DNA from: Acidobacteriota bacterium
GTDB taxonomy: Bacteria > Acidobacteriota > UBA6911 > RPQK01 > JAJDTT01
Direction of reading: 5' to 3'
Assembly: GCA_022827025.1 (NCBI GenBank)
Contig: JAJDTT010000280.1
Location: 1 to 53,529 of the forward strand
Length of the DNA: 53,529 nucleotides
The number at the start of each line of letters is the position of its first letter. Position 1 is the stretch's first letter. The translations under genes and the position numbers were made by a program. Positions 24,418 to 34,100 of this stretch are shown piece by piece. The notes under the pieces are model-generated. The model saw nothing but the letters and a program-made list of their open reading frames with translations, did no database searches and was not told the origin of the DNA.

Positions 24418-26058
24418 TCAGCCACCGGCCTCTGCCGCCAATTCAAAGGCCTCGGAGACTCGAACCTCTCTCTCCTGGATCAGATCCTTCACCGTCACGG
24501 TGATCTCATAGCTTCCCGGCTCAAAGCTCTGAAGGGAGATGGGCAGAACCAGCACCACTCTCTGCTCGGAGAGATATTGTATCGACTTGCCAATGACGTC
24601 GATCAGTTGCGCGACCGGATGTCCATCCTTTGCCACCCGGTACATGACCCTCAGTGAAGGCCTCATCGAGGTCTGATCCAGGGCAACGTTGTAGACCTGG
24701 AGATAACAGTTGAGTTTCTCCGAGGGCCGGAAGACTTTGTCCAGGCTCGGTCGAATGTGCAGGTCCCCCAGAACAAACATCGCATGGCGCTCCGGGGCGC
24801 GCTCCAGTCGGTTGATTCGATTCGAGAGCAGAATCGAGCTGGCTGAAAGCTCGGACCGGTGAGGCGGTGGAATCAAGACCAGACGGCGCACACCCACGCG
24901 CCCACTGTTGAGATCCTTGATGATCAGGTCCAGCTTGTAGCGGCCTTTTCGTTCCAGCACCAGAACCCTTTGATAGACGGAGCGGGCGGTCCGGGCCCGA
25001 TAATCGCTCACCAGATCAGCTTCGAATTCGTCCACAATTCGATTCGACAAATTGGTTACGATTCCATATACGGCCATGCGCGCCCGTCTTCCAGTCTTTT
25101 CCTCACCGAAGGTGAGCTCACGATCGGGGATTTCGACACTGACCGGTACCAGGGCGCGCGTCTCGTCGAGGCCGAAATAATCGACCCGGTGAGAAAAGGG
25201 AAGGTCCTGGTAAGTGACGTCGATTTCCACCAGGCGTTTCAAGTCACGATGTTTGAAGGGCTTGGCACGCCGGATTTTAGTGAACGTTTCATAGCGGTCG
25301 AAGGCGGTGTCCCTGGGTCGAAAGCTTCGGAGATTGGCGTTTCCGGCCGACGTGAAGGTCGTCCCTTCCAGGGATTCGTCGCGCTGAATCATTTCGGCGA
25401 TCGTATTGCCTGCGCCGGCCACATTGAGCAGGGCATCCTTCTCGTCGGGGTTGAGGGCGAGCCGGTATTCCCCACTCCATGAAGGGTCTACGAACTCCAG
25501 GATGACATCGGAACCCAGGCCTTCTATGAAGCGGTACCTCCAGACTTCAAACGGATGAGTTACGGTTGTTCCTCCCCCCTCTTCCAGGGGTCGCTCGTAC
25601 CTTCCGCCAGAGGGATGCGCTTCGATCTCGTCGGGTGGCCCGTGAATGATGTAGATGCGGCCTCGATCGTTCATCCATCCGGGAAAGCCGCTGGCAAATC
25701 TCTCGTTGGCGTAGGCGATCCGGCGATAGTGTTCTTCCTTGAACTCGTTGGCGGCGCTGCGCGGATCCGGATCTCTTTGAAACCAGAACTGTTCGATGAA
25801 CTGCTCCTTTTCTTCCGGGGCGGTCAGACTCTCGAAAACTGAGCGCTCTTCCTTGGAGATCACGTAGACCACGTCCTCGTCCAACCAGCGTTGAAAGTAG
25901 TCTTCCGCCTCCTCTTTGAGCTGACGTTGAGGCGGGGACTTCCTGGACTGGTTCTCCTGGGCTCCAGCCTGGATCGGAACCTTCGGCAGACAGGACAGGA
26001 AAAGAGCGATCAGCAGTCGACAGAGAATTCTTTCAAGAGAAAGAATGGGGGGGCTCAC
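24418..26058 (-). CDS. GWxTD domain-containing secreted protein
   Basis: 546 residues with an N-terminal signal (ILCRLLIALFLSCLP). The GWxTD domain (about 45-200) shows the usual blocks: WLDEDVVYVISKEER, FIEQFWFQRDPDP, NEFKEEHYRRIAYANERF and RGRIYIIHGPPDEIE. The name-giving motif is altered to GWMND (127-131). The C-terminal half is beta-rich and extracellular-looking. The domain is particularly frequent in Acidobacteriota and relatives and has no known function. It lies between two minus-strand propeller genes and is likely co-transcribed with the upstream one (gap 82 bp). Confidence 0.88.
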   Translation of the reverse strand: MSPPILSLERILCRLLIALFLSCLPKVPIQAGAQENQSRKSPPQRQLKEEAEDYFQRWLDEDVVYVISKEERSVFESLTAPEEKEQFIEQFWFQRDPDPRSAANEFKEEHYRRIAYANERFASGFPGWMNDRGRIYIIHGPPDEIEAHPSGGRYERPLEEGGGTTVTHPFEVWRYRFIEGLGSDVILEFVDPSWSGEYRLALNPDEKDALLNVAGAGNTIAEMIQRDESLEGTTFTSAGNANLRSFRPRDTAFDRYETFTKIRRAKPFKHRDLKRLVEIDVTYQDLPFSHRVDYFGLDETRALVPVSVEIPDRELTFGEEKTGRRARMAVYGIVTNLSNRIVDEFEADLVSDYRARTARSVYQRVLVLERKGRYKLDLIIKDLNSGRVGVRRLVLIPPPHRSELSASSILLSNRINRLERAPERHAMFVLGDLHIRPSLDKVFRPSEKLNCYLQVYNVALDQTSMRPSLRVMYRVAKDGHPVAQLIDVIGKSIQYLSEQRVVLVLPISLQSFEPGSYEITVTVKDLIQEREVRVSEAFELAAEAGG

Positions 26059-26140
26059 ACCCTGATTCTACACCAAGCCTGAAGACGCTGGAATTGCTTG
26101 TCTTCGCCCCAATTCGAGATCCCGGGACGTTTTCGTTGTT

Positions 26141-28867
26141 CTACTTCAAGCTGAATGAATAGAGTTTGGGGGATCCCCCTGCGGCGGCCAGATGGAACTT
26201 GATCTGGAACGAATCCACGTTCAGCCCGTGGAGGCTTCGTCCTTGTTCCCATTCGACTCTCCAAGCCACCGAGTCCCCCTCAAACCTGGGGCTCTCCTCT
26301 CTCGAGTACCCCGGCAGGGGCCGTCCGGAGGCAGGATCGATCAGCTCGACTTGCAGAAAGCCGCCCTCGCCGCAGTCGGCATTCACGTAAAGTTCGGAAG
26401 CCGTGCCGGGGCCGATGGGAATGGTGGTCAGACTCCCTTGAGCCCGGTCCTTCACCAACTCCAGATGGGTGAAGCCGTCCAGTCTCAGCGTAGCCAACCC
26501 TCCCGAGGGCTGCCCTTCCGGCCAGGACGAAAAGCGCCAGCCTCCGTAGTACAGCTTGATTTCTTCGCCATCCACCAGGGGCACGGACGGGGCGACCATG
26601 TCCGAGTCCCAGGCGTCCGGAGCGCCGCGAGTGAGCACCTTTTCGCCGGGCTGGATGAATACGAAGTGCTCGCCGTTACGGCTCGCGGCCAGTTCCAGGT
26701 CCATGTTGGTACCGCTGTGCTGGTATTGATAAAGGGCCAGGTAGTAGCCGTGGTGCTTCCACACCATGACGTCATGGATCTGTTCCACCTTTCCACTTCT
26801 CACGACGGGTATGCCGCGGGCAAAGGGGTCGAAAATGGGGTTCTGAGGATGGCCCGTCCAGTGAACGGCATCCGGACTGTAGCCGTAGGCTCCCCCGCGG
26901 CGGCTGATGTTCAGAGAAGAAAAACCGTACGCCTTGTACTTCTTTCCCGGATCCTTTTCCGCGTCGTCGAAGAAAAGGGACATGGGCACGAAGGAACTGG
27001 GCTGGCCGGCTGGAAATGAGATGGTCCCTGCCACCTGCTCCCTCCACTGAATTCCGTCAGGTGAAGTGAACAGAGTCCAGCGCTGCCTCTCCGGCAGGTG
27101 CGGCGCACTCGAATCTTCGAGGGGGTCCCGGTCCCACTTGAGCAGTTTGTACCGTTTCGCCGGGTCGGCCTCGTGGGCGTCACGATGGATTCCCCCCGCA
27201 AAAATGGGCTTGTAAACCGGGGCGGGGGGAAGGCCCGGGAGGAGATTCGTACGCTCCCGGTCTCCAAAGGGAACCATCCCCAGATCGACTTTTCTGAAAT
27301 GGCGACCGTCCTTACTCTCCGCATAACCGATCCGCCGGAGTGGTACGGGGCCCGACTCGGGCCACTTGGACCCTGGCTCGCGAAAGACCCCGGAATACCA
27401 CATGCGATACACGCCATTTTCTTTCAGGACGCCCAATTGCGAGGCTCCCCCCGCATCGAAATCCCCGGCAGCTCCCCTCCCGATCACCGGGTTTCCCTCG
27501 TATTTCGTGGCCTCGTTGACCTTCAGTCGCAGACCGTCCAGCGCTTTCAACTCCTTCAGGTCCAAGAACAAAACAGTCGTTCCCGGCGCGGCCGTTAGAG
27601 ACGGGACCGGCATCGTGTGAAAGGCCGTCGTGGGAAACCGGCTTTCATGGGTGATGGAGACGCCGATCCCCTCAGCATCCTCAGCCATTCTTTCCTCCAC
27701 CGCGAGCCGGTCGATGGAGAGATGATTTTCATCCATTCTCGGCGTATTGCGCGTGAGCCAGTAGCCGTTCAAGACCGGACTCCACTGCGTTTCCAGCCAG
27801 CGGGCGTAAAACAGGTGCTGACGGGTGCCGTTGATGAAGAAGACCCAGGGGATGCCGTAACGGTCGACGGTAAACCGGGGCGAGTGACAGAAATCCCACT
27901 CGAACCTTTTGTCCTCACCGGTGAGAGGGAAGTTTTTCTTTTTTTCGCCCCCTGGAAACACGGATCTCAACTCCGCGGTTCCGGTCTCATGGACAGCCAG
28001 TATTCCAGCGGGGGTCTCCACCAGCGCCGGCCGATACCCCCAGAGCCTCCAGGGTCCGGCGGGCAGGGAAGAGGAGGCCCGGGTCTCGATAGCAGACCCT
28101 TCGAGCGTCTCTTGCAGATCCGAAGGCTCTTTACTGAGATAGAATCCACGCCCTTCCCGGTTGTGCCACGCCAGGTGAAAGCGCCCGCCGCCGTCAATGA
28201 GGAGAGCGGGTGGAGCATGGCTGTCTCCGGCCGCGACTTCGAAAGCCTGCCATTTTCCGCTCCCGATGCTCCCCAGGTGCAGGGAGACGTCGTCCCCCGT
28301 CCCGGCCGTCCATGCCAGCCAGACGTCTCCGTTGGGCGCCTGGCTGATGTCACCCACAAGCGAATCCGCCTCAGCCAGAATCAGCGCTCCCTCCTGCCCG
28401 TCGGATGGGTTCATCCAGGGTGGCTCCTCTCCGGCCTTCAGGCGCCTCTTGAGTCGATCCAGGCTCATCAAGCTGTAACCGGAAAGACCCTTTTCAGTAC
28501 TCCAGACAAAATGAAGACGTCCGGCGCCATCCAGGGCCATGCCGGCAGAGCCCATGGATTCCCGGGCACTCCGGGGAGGGACGAGGTCGACCGGGGGAAG
28601 AAAATCCTCAAGTGATCGAGGTCTGGCGCTTCTTGAAATTCGAAGTGCGAAGCCCGCCCGTCCCTCGGGTCCCCTCCTGGCCGTCAGCAGGTAGCAGATC
28701 CCCTCGCTGTCTCGGACCACCCACCTGCTGATGGCCCGGTCGAACTCTCGAAGCAACAGCCTGCTGGGGCCGGCAAAAATGGGAGTGCATGCGTGTAAGA
28801 GCGCCGGAAACGCAAGGAGCAAAAGGGAACGGACCTTCGGCGTGGAGAAATTCAGATTCCTGTCCAT
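26141..28867 (-). CDS. Lipoprotein with two beta-propeller regions and LYxF-type C-terminus (paralogue 4 of 7)
   Basis: 908 residues from the ATG at 28867, preceded by GGGGAGGATC. The signal peptide ends at the lipobox ALLHAC. Residues about 35-410 look like one sialidase/BNR-like propeller (GRLHFVWSTEKG, NGDVWLAWTAG, GRFHLAWHNREG, YGIPWVFFINGT). Residues about 450-790 form the GH32/43-like propeller shared with the neighbours (VYRMWYSGVFRE, ESKDGRHFRKV, TSPDGIQWREQV, YSPDAVHWTGHP). The last about 100 residues are the shared beta domain (FLQVELIDPASGRPLPGY) ending KLYSFSLK. It is the largest of the seven relatives. No catalytic assignment is possible from sequence alone. Confidence 0.78.
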   Translation of the reverse strand: MDRNLNFSTPKVRSLLLLAFPALLHACTPIFAGPSRLLLREFDRAISRWVVRDSEGICYLLTARRGPEGRAGFALRISRSARPRSLEDFLPPVDLVPPRSARESMGSAGMALDGAGRLHFVWSTEKGLSGYSLMSLDRLKRRLKAGEEPPWMNPSDGQEGALILAEADSLVGDISQAPNGDVWLAWTAGTGDDVSLHLGSIGSGKWQAFEVAAGDSHAPPALLIDGGGRFHLAWHNREGRGFYLSKEPSDLQETLEGSAIETRASSSLPAGPWRLWGYRPALVETPAGILAVHETGTAELRSVFPGGEKKKNFPLTGEDKRFEWDFCHSPRFTVDRYGIPWVFFINGTRQHLFYARWLETQWSPVLNGYWLTRNTPRMDENHLSIDRLAVEERMAEDAEGIGVSITHESRFPTTAFHTMPVPSLTAAPGTTVLFLDLKELKALDGLRLKVNEATKYEGNPVIGRGAAGDFDAGGASQLGVLKENGVYRMWYSGVFREPGSKWPESGPVPLRRIGYAESKDGRHFRKVDLGMVPFGDRERTNLLPGLPPAPVYKPIFAGGIHRDAHEADPAKRYKLLKWDRDPLEDSSAPHLPERQRWTLFTSPDGIQWREQVAGTISFPAGQPSSFVPMSLFFDDAEKDPGKKYKAYGFSSLNISRRGGAYGYSPDAVHWTGHPQNPIFDPFARGIPVVRSGKVEQIHDVMVWKHHGYYLALYQYQHSGTNMDLELAASRNGEHFVFIQPGEKVLTRGAPDAWDSDMVAPSVPLVDGEEIKLYYGGWRFSSWPEGQPSGGLATLRLDGFTHLELVKDRAQGSLTTIPIGPGTASELYVNADCGEGGFLQVELIDPASGRPLPGYSREESPRFEGDSVAWRVEWEQGRSLHGLNVDSFQIKFHLAAAGGSPKLYSFSLK

Positions 28868-29107
28868 TTGATCCTCCCCTGGCAGCCTGTCTCCTCCAGG
28901 GCAGCACTGAGCCCTGTTCTGGTACACTCTGAGTTTATAAGGCGGTGCTCACGTAGTTCCGTAAGTCATTGTTAATTAAGAACTTATAGCATAGAATCCG
29001 GCCTATATCCAGCTTTCCGGTGAGAAACGCCGGTCAGGAGGCCGGGCTCGACGATCCGAAGAGTATTTCAGGACCGAAGAATGTCATCATCGCAGAGGAG
29101 ATGGAGA

Positions 29108-30673
29108 GTGAACGGGACAACCAATCGTCGCACTTTTTTGAAACATGTCCCCTTGATAGCGGCAGCCGCAGGCATGCGTCCGGCGGTACTGGCCGGCACG
29201 GGTCGGAAGAGGACCGATGAGGTCATTCCCATGGGGTCGCGCCGCGAGCTGTTCCTGGACGATTTCATGATCGAGCAGCTCTCAGGCCAAGCCCGGCTTC
29301 GACTTCATCATCCGGTCTTTCGTGAGGTCGTGATTGAACATGACGAACCTTGGGAAGGAAACGCCAGCGGGAGCCACACCGTACTCCAGGATGGCGACAG
29401 CTACCGCATGTACTATCGCGGTTGGAACTTCAACACCCTCCCGGGCAAACTCGTATTCGACGGCAAACCGGTCACCTGTCTTGCCCAGAGCCAGGATGGA
29501 ATTCACTGGGTCAAGCCCGACCTCGGCATTGTCGAATACGAGGGATCGAAACAGAACAACATCATCGTGGATGGAATCGGCACTCATAATTTCATGCCCG
29601 TGATCGACGAGAACCCCGCCTGCCCGGGGGAGGAACGGTACAAGGCATTGGCCGGCATCAAGAGAGAGGGTGGACTGTTCGCCTATAAGTCCCCGGATGG
29701 GATCCACTGGTCCTTGATGCAGGAAGAACCTGTGATCACCAACGGTGCGTTCGATTCCGCCAACCTTGGCTTCTGGGACCCCACCATCGGCCGCTACCGT
29801 GCCTACTGGCGAACCTTCACCGGCGGCGTCACCGAAAAGGACAATTGGAAACCGGCTGGATACCGAGCCATTCGAACCGCCACTTCCGGAGATTTCCTCG
29901 ACTGGGACAACTACGCCGATTTGACCTATGTCGATTCTCCCGAGGAGCATCTGTATATAAACAACGTGGCGCCCTACGACCGGGCGCCCCACATCCTGGT
30001 GGGAACACCGCAGCGATATGTCGAACGAGGTTGGTCAGCTTCGATGAAGGCTCTTCCGGACCTGGAGAAACGAGAATTGAGAGCCAGCTCGCATCAACGC
30101 TTTGGGACTGCTTTGACCGAGACCCTGATCATGGCAAGCCGGGATGGCGTGAAGTTCAAGCGCTGGAATGAAGGGTTTATTCGGCCTGGCATTCAACGTG
30201 ATGATTCGTGGTACTACGCACACCAGACAGTGGCCTGGAAGATGCTGGAAACGAAAGCGGACCGGGCCGGAGCCCCCAATGAATTGTCCTTTTATGCCTC
30301 CTCGGCTTATTGGCACGGCAAAGGTGGAAAGATGAGCCGCTACACGCTGCGCCTGGATGGATTTGTCTCAGCCTCGGCGCCGATGCGGGGTGGCGAGTTG
30401 CTGACCCGAGTCTTGAAGTTCGAAGGAAACAAGTTGAAGCTGAATTTTGCCACCTCGGCGGCGGGCACGCTCAAGGTCGAAATTCAGGACTCCAGAGGCC
30501 GTCCGATCCCCGGCTACTCGCTCCCGGAAGCGGATGAGACCTTCGGGGATGAGATCGACCGAGCGGTTTCCTGGAACGGTTCCACGGATGTCGGCAGGAT
30601 TGCGGGTCAGGCCGTACGTCTGCGCTTCACCCTGCAGGATGCGGATCTGTACGCGTTTCAGTTTGTGGATTGA
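29108..30673 (+). CDS. Tat-exported beta-propeller, GH32/GH43-like (paralogue 5 of 7)
   Basis: 521 residues from GTG 29108, preceded by AGGAGATGGAGA; ATG 29081 would add 9 residues. NRRTFLKH is a Tat motif. The body matches paralogue 6 closely throughout: GSRRELFLDDFMIE, YRMYYRGW, SQDGIHWVKPDLGIVEYEGS, KSPDGIHWS, VITNGAFDS and MASRDGVKFKRWNEGFIRPG. It has the C-terminal beta domain (LKVEIQDSRGRPIPGYSLPE) and ends LYAFQFVD. Predicted to be a folded periplasmic hydrolase or glycan-binding protein. Its 3' end overlaps the convergent ASPIC/UnbV gene by 16 bp. Confidence 0.8.
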   Translation: MNGTTNRRTFLKHVPLIAAAAGMRPAVLAGTGRKRTDEVIPMGSRRELFLDDFMIEQLSGQARLRLHHPVFREVVIEHDEPWEGNASGSHTVLQDGDSYRMYYRGWNFNTLPGKLVFDGKPVTCLAQSQDGIHWVKPDLGIVEYEGSKQNNIIVDGIGTHNFMPVIDENPACPGEERYKALAGIKREGGLFAYKSPDGIHWSLMQEEPVITNGAFDSANLGFWDPTIGRYRAYWRTFTGGVTEKDNWKPAGYRAIRTATSGDFLDWDNYADLTYVDSPEEHLYINNVAPYDRAPHILVGTPQRYVERGWSASMKALPDLEKRELRASSHQRFGTALTETLIMASRDGVKFKRWNEGFIRPGIQRDDSWYYAHQTVAWKMLETKADRAGAPNELSFYASSAYWHGKGGKMSRYTLRLDGFVSASAPMRGGELLTRVLKFEGNKLKLNFATSAAGTLKVEIQDSRGRPIPGYSLPEADETFGDEIDRAVSWNGSTDVGRIAGQAVRLRFTLQDADLYAFQFVD

Positions 30674-32376
30674 GTCCCCGGATCCAATACCGTCACTGAA
30701 TGATTGGTGCTTCCTTCCTCCAGCACGACAACCTGACGGGGTTGAAGCTCTCGGATATCGTCTCGGATTCCACTTGGCCAATGAACCGTAACCTCCACGT
30801 TGCCGTGGTAGTCTCCCAGGCCAAAATGAACTCGATAGTCGCTGGCCGAAAGATAGCTGCCGGCTGAGGTGACTTGGGAAACCAGGCGTTTCTCGCCAAA
30901 TCTGAGCTCCACCAGAGCCCCAAAACCGTTCCGGTTGGATTTTCTGCCGACCAGTCTCAATTGCAGCCAGGCATTTTCGTTGCCGCCCTCGTTGCGCAGA
31001 AGCACCGGGCTTCCGCCACAATTGCTGACCAGCACATCCAGGTCTCCGTCATTGTCGTAATCGGCCCAGGCCAGACCCCGGCTGACCTGAGGAACCACCA
31101 GGACTTCGCCACGCTCAGAGGTGACGTCCTCGAACAGGCCGCCAACGTTCTCCAGCAGCAGTTTGGGTTGCCGGTAGGTTGCCCCCGCTCTCAGTTGGGC
31201 CGCGTTGTCCATAACGTGTCCGTTAGCGACAACCAGGTCCGGGTCTGAATCATTGTCCACATCGATCAAACCCAGGCCAAAGCCCACAAAGGGTCGGCTG
31301 GGAGCCAGAACACCGGTACGGGAGCTCATGTCTTCAAAAAAGCCGTCACCCTTGTTCTGGTAAAGAGCCAGGTATTCCAAGTCCAGATTGGTCACTGCCA
31401 GATCGAGAAGTCCGTCCCCGTCGTAGTCTGCAGCAACGACACCCATGCCTGCCTGCGGCTCCCCGTTTTCGTCGAGAGCGGTTCCGGATAACAGCCCCAC
31501 CTCGGAAAAAGATCCATCTCCCTCGTTCTTGAAGAGATAATTGTCGACTCCGTCGTTGGCCACGTAAATGTCGACCAGGCCGTCCCGATCATAATCCAGC
31601 GGCGCCACCCCCAGACCCTTCCCGGCAAATTGAGCGATGCGGGCTTTTTGACCAACCTCGGCAAAGGTGCCGTCGCCGCGGTTTCGATAGAGGACATCGG
31701 GAACACCGTTGAAGGCCTCGGGACCACAGGTGGCCACGAGGGGTCCGTGTTTACAGATCGGATTGTTCTTCTCCAGTGAATGGTCTGTGTAACTGACCAC
31801 ATAGAGATCCAGGAAACCGTCATTGTCATAGTCGAAAAAGGCTGCGCTCGAACTCCATCGGCCATCGCCTCCGACGCCCGCCGCCGGGGACCTGTTGCGA
31901 AAGGTTCCGTTTCCATTATTGCGATATAGGAGATCGGGTCCGGAAAAATTGGTAATAAAGATATCGTCGAACCCGTCATTGTCGTAATCGCCGACGGCGA
32001 CGCCCATTCCATAATACGAATTGGATTCGATTCCGGCCTGGGAAGTCACCTCCTGGAAGGTGCCGTCTCTCCGGTTTCGATAAAGGGAGTGATCGAAGGA
32101 GAGATTCTTGTCGGTACCCGGAGTCCAACCGCCGTTGATCAGCAAAATGTCCTGGTAGCCGTCGTTGTCAAAGTCGATAAAGCCACATCCTGATCCCACC
32201 GTCGCCACGGCGTATCTCTTGGGAGTCGGTGAATTCCGGTGCACGAAATCGATGCCGGCTTGTGCCGTTACATCCCGAAAGGTTATTGAGGAGTCGGAGT
32301 CGGGAGACTCGACCAGGGCCCAAGCTTCGACGGCGAGCAGCGGGAAGAGCACCGCGGCCGGAAGTCGACGCTGCAT
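30658..32376 (-). CDS. Secreted FG-GAP / ASPIC-UnbV (CRTAC1-like) protein
   Basis: 572 residues with a cleavable signal (AAVLFPLLAVEAWA). It has at least seven calcium-loop repeats of the D-x-D-x-D-G type: FDNDGYQD, YDNDGFDD, YDNDGFLD, YDRDGLVD, YDGDGLLD, DVDNDSDPD and YDNDGDLD. They form an integrin-alpha-like propeller. The C-terminus is the ASPIC/UnbV domain (about 470-560), with GAYLSASD-like SAGSYLSASDYRVHFGLG and VEVTVHWPSG. These proteins accompany TPR partners in many soil and marine bacteria and are thought to bind surface polymers. The start follows the TPR stop with no gap, so the two are translationally coupled. Confidence 0.9.
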   Translation of the reverse strand: MQRRLPAAVLFPLLAVEAWALVESPDSDSSITFRDVTAQAGIDFVHRNSPTPKRYAVATVGSGCGFIDFDNDGYQDILLINGGWTPGTDKNLSFDHSLYRNRRDGTFQEVTSQAGIESNSYYGMGVAVGDYDNDGFDDIFITNFSGPDLLYRNNGNGTFRNRSPAAGVGGDGRWSSSAAFFDYDNDGFLDLYVVSYTDHSLEKNNPICKHGPLVATCGPEAFNGVPDVLYRNRGDGTFAEVGQKARIAQFAGKGLGVAPLDYDRDGLVDIYVANDGVDNYLFKNEGDGSFSEVGLLSGTALDENGEPQAGMGVVAADYDGDGLLDLAVTNLDLEYLALYQNKGDGFFEDMSSRTGVLAPSRPFVGFGLGLIDVDNDSDPDLVVANGHVMDNAAQLRAGATYRQPKLLLENVGGLFEDVTSERGEVLVVPQVSRGLAWADYDNDGDLDVLVSNCGGSPVLLRNEGGNENAWLQLRLVGRKSNRNGFGALVELRFGEKRLVSQVTSAGSYLSASDYRVHFGLGDYHGNVEVTVHWPSGIRDDIRELQPRQVVVLEEGSTNHSVTVLDPGTQSTN

Positions 32377-33900
32377 CTACTCGGGATTCCTTCCGCCGGT
32401 CAGTCGGAAGTAGATCTCCCTTTCCCTTTCGGCTTCCTGAACGGCCCCGATTCTAGGCAGCGTAGTGGCAAGATTCAGGTGAGGGATGGGGTCATCCGGA
32501 TCTATTTCTATGGCCCGGCGATAAGACTGGACCGCACCCTGAAAGTCATCCTGCTTGAAAAACAGATTGCCCAGGAGGTTGTGGTAATCCGCATTCGTCG
32601 GGTTCAAGCCGATGGCCGTCTTGACGGCGTCGAGGGAGCCGGCTGCATCAGTCTGCTCCAGGAGTCCGGCCAGCACGAAGTGGTAGCGTGCGTCAAGCGG
32701 ATATACCTGGATCGCCTGGCGAATCCAATCGGCCGCACGTTGGCTGTTGCCCCTTCTGGTATCGATTTGGGCCAGGCGATAGTAACCCAGGTCCATGTGG
32801 GGGGAAGCCTCAACGGATTCCAGAAAGGCCGCATAGGCCTTCTCCGGCGCAGCTTGCTTGGACATGAGGTCCATTCCCTGCGCGTAAAGCCTGGGGCCTC
32901 TGTTCTGCACGGCCAGCCTTTCCCGGGCTGTTTTCCTCAGGAATCGGAATCGTTCCAGAGCGGCCGCCGCTTTCTCCTTCATCCCCAGTTTTCGATAGGC
33001 ATCAGCCAGCAGAAAATGGGGCTCCACATAGTCCGGGCTGCCTTGCAACGCCAACTCCAACTGTTCAACCGCTTTCTCATGCTCTCCCAGTTTGAGGAGC
33101 ACAAAGCCCAGGTTCTTGCGAACATCCGGTCGAACCAATCCTGACGAGACAGCCGTTTTCAGATTCTCGACGGCCCGGCCGAAGGTCTTGTGATCGGCGC
33201 TGTAGAGCAAGCCCAATTCCAAGTGGGCCTCGGCGAGCGAGGGAGCCAGGGCAACGGCCTGCTCCAATGCATCTTTCGCGTCCTCGAATTGCATCAGCCC
33301 CTTATGGCTGACTCCCAAGAGGTAATGTCCGTAGCTGTCACTGGGGTCCAGCATCAGGCCTTTCCGAGCTGAAGCCAGTGCTTGATCAAACTGGCCCTCC
33401 TGGATGTAAATTCGGCACAGGAAGCGAATCCCGGGGAGAGACTTCGGATGTCGTTCCAGAAAGGTCTGGAGCACTTGAATGGCTTCTCTAGCTTGCTTAC
33501 AGTGGAACAAAATCGAGGCCAGGGCCAGCGAATAAAGGTCTGAATCCTCATCCAGGCTCCTGCTTTTCCAATACTGGGCAATGGCTTTCCGGAATTGGTT
33601 TTGGGCCTGGTAGAGGATTCCCAGTTGATAATTGAGCATGGGATCTTGTGGATTCGAGCGGAGACGATCCTGCAACAGCCGTACAGCCCGCTCTGGTGAT
33701 TCCTGCTCAAACGCCCACTTGGGGAGCGTCTGGTTCGCCGCCCCGCAGATTTCTCGTGAGCGGACGGCGAATGAATCGCCTGGTCGATTCTCCTGAGACC
33801 AGGCTCCGGCCCCAGCCTGAAAAAGGAAGACCAGCAGGCTGGACACTGAAATCCTGGGCGAGAACAGAATTCTCGAAAAGGACGGGTTTTCCCCCAACAT
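32377..33900 (-). CDS. Secreted TPR-repeat protein
   Basis: About 507 residues from the ATG at 33900, which gives an export signal (ISVSSLLVFLFQAGAGAWSQE). It has roughly ten tetratricopeptide repeats, for example DPMLNYQLGILYQAQNQFRK, DSYGHYLLGVSHKG, AEAHLELGLLYS, PHFLLADAYRKLG and ADYHNLLGNLFFKQDD. It has no enzyme domain and should scaffold proteins in the periplasm. Its stop immediately abuts the ATG of the ASPIC/UnbV gene, a pairing seen repeatedly in Acidobacteriota and Planctomycetota. An upstream frame from 33981 would precede the signal with 27 unlikely residues. Confidence 0.86.
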   Translation of the reverse strand: MLGENPSFSRILFSPRISVSSLLVFLFQAGAGAWSQENRPGDSFAVRSREICGAANQTLPKWAFEQESPERAVRLLQDRLRSNPQDPMLNYQLGILYQAQNQFRKAIAQYWKSRSLDEDSDLYSLALASILFHCKQAREAIQVLQTFLERHPKSLPGIRFLCRIYIQEGQFDQALASARKGLMLDPSDSYGHYLLGVSHKGLMQFEDAKDALEQAVALAPSLAEAHLELGLLYSADHKTFGRAVENLKTAVSSGLVRPDVRKNLGFVLLKLGEHEKAVEQLELALQGSPDYVEPHFLLADAYRKLGMKEKAAAALERFRFLRKTARERLAVQNRGPRLYAQGMDLMSKQAAPEKAYAAFLESVEASPHMDLGYYRLAQIDTRRGNSQRAADWIRQAIQVYPLDARYHFVLAGLLEQTDAAGSLDAVKTAIGLNPTNADYHNLLGNLFFKQDDFQGAVQSYRRAIEIDPDDPIPHLNLATTLPRIGAVQEAEREREIYFRLTGGRNPE

Positions 33901-34100
33901 ATGTTGACAATTTCCAGAAGGCTGGTGGTGAAAGCCCCGCGACCGCACGCGGCTTTCACCACGCACTGCCCAAGCATACAACTGTGGCGGTCGATTTAGC
34001 CATAAATTCGGGTAGAGCCGGTGCCGTCGATATGATCGACCAACAAGTTATTCATATCCATACCGCATAGCCGTCTTCCACGACCAGGAGGGAACATCCC

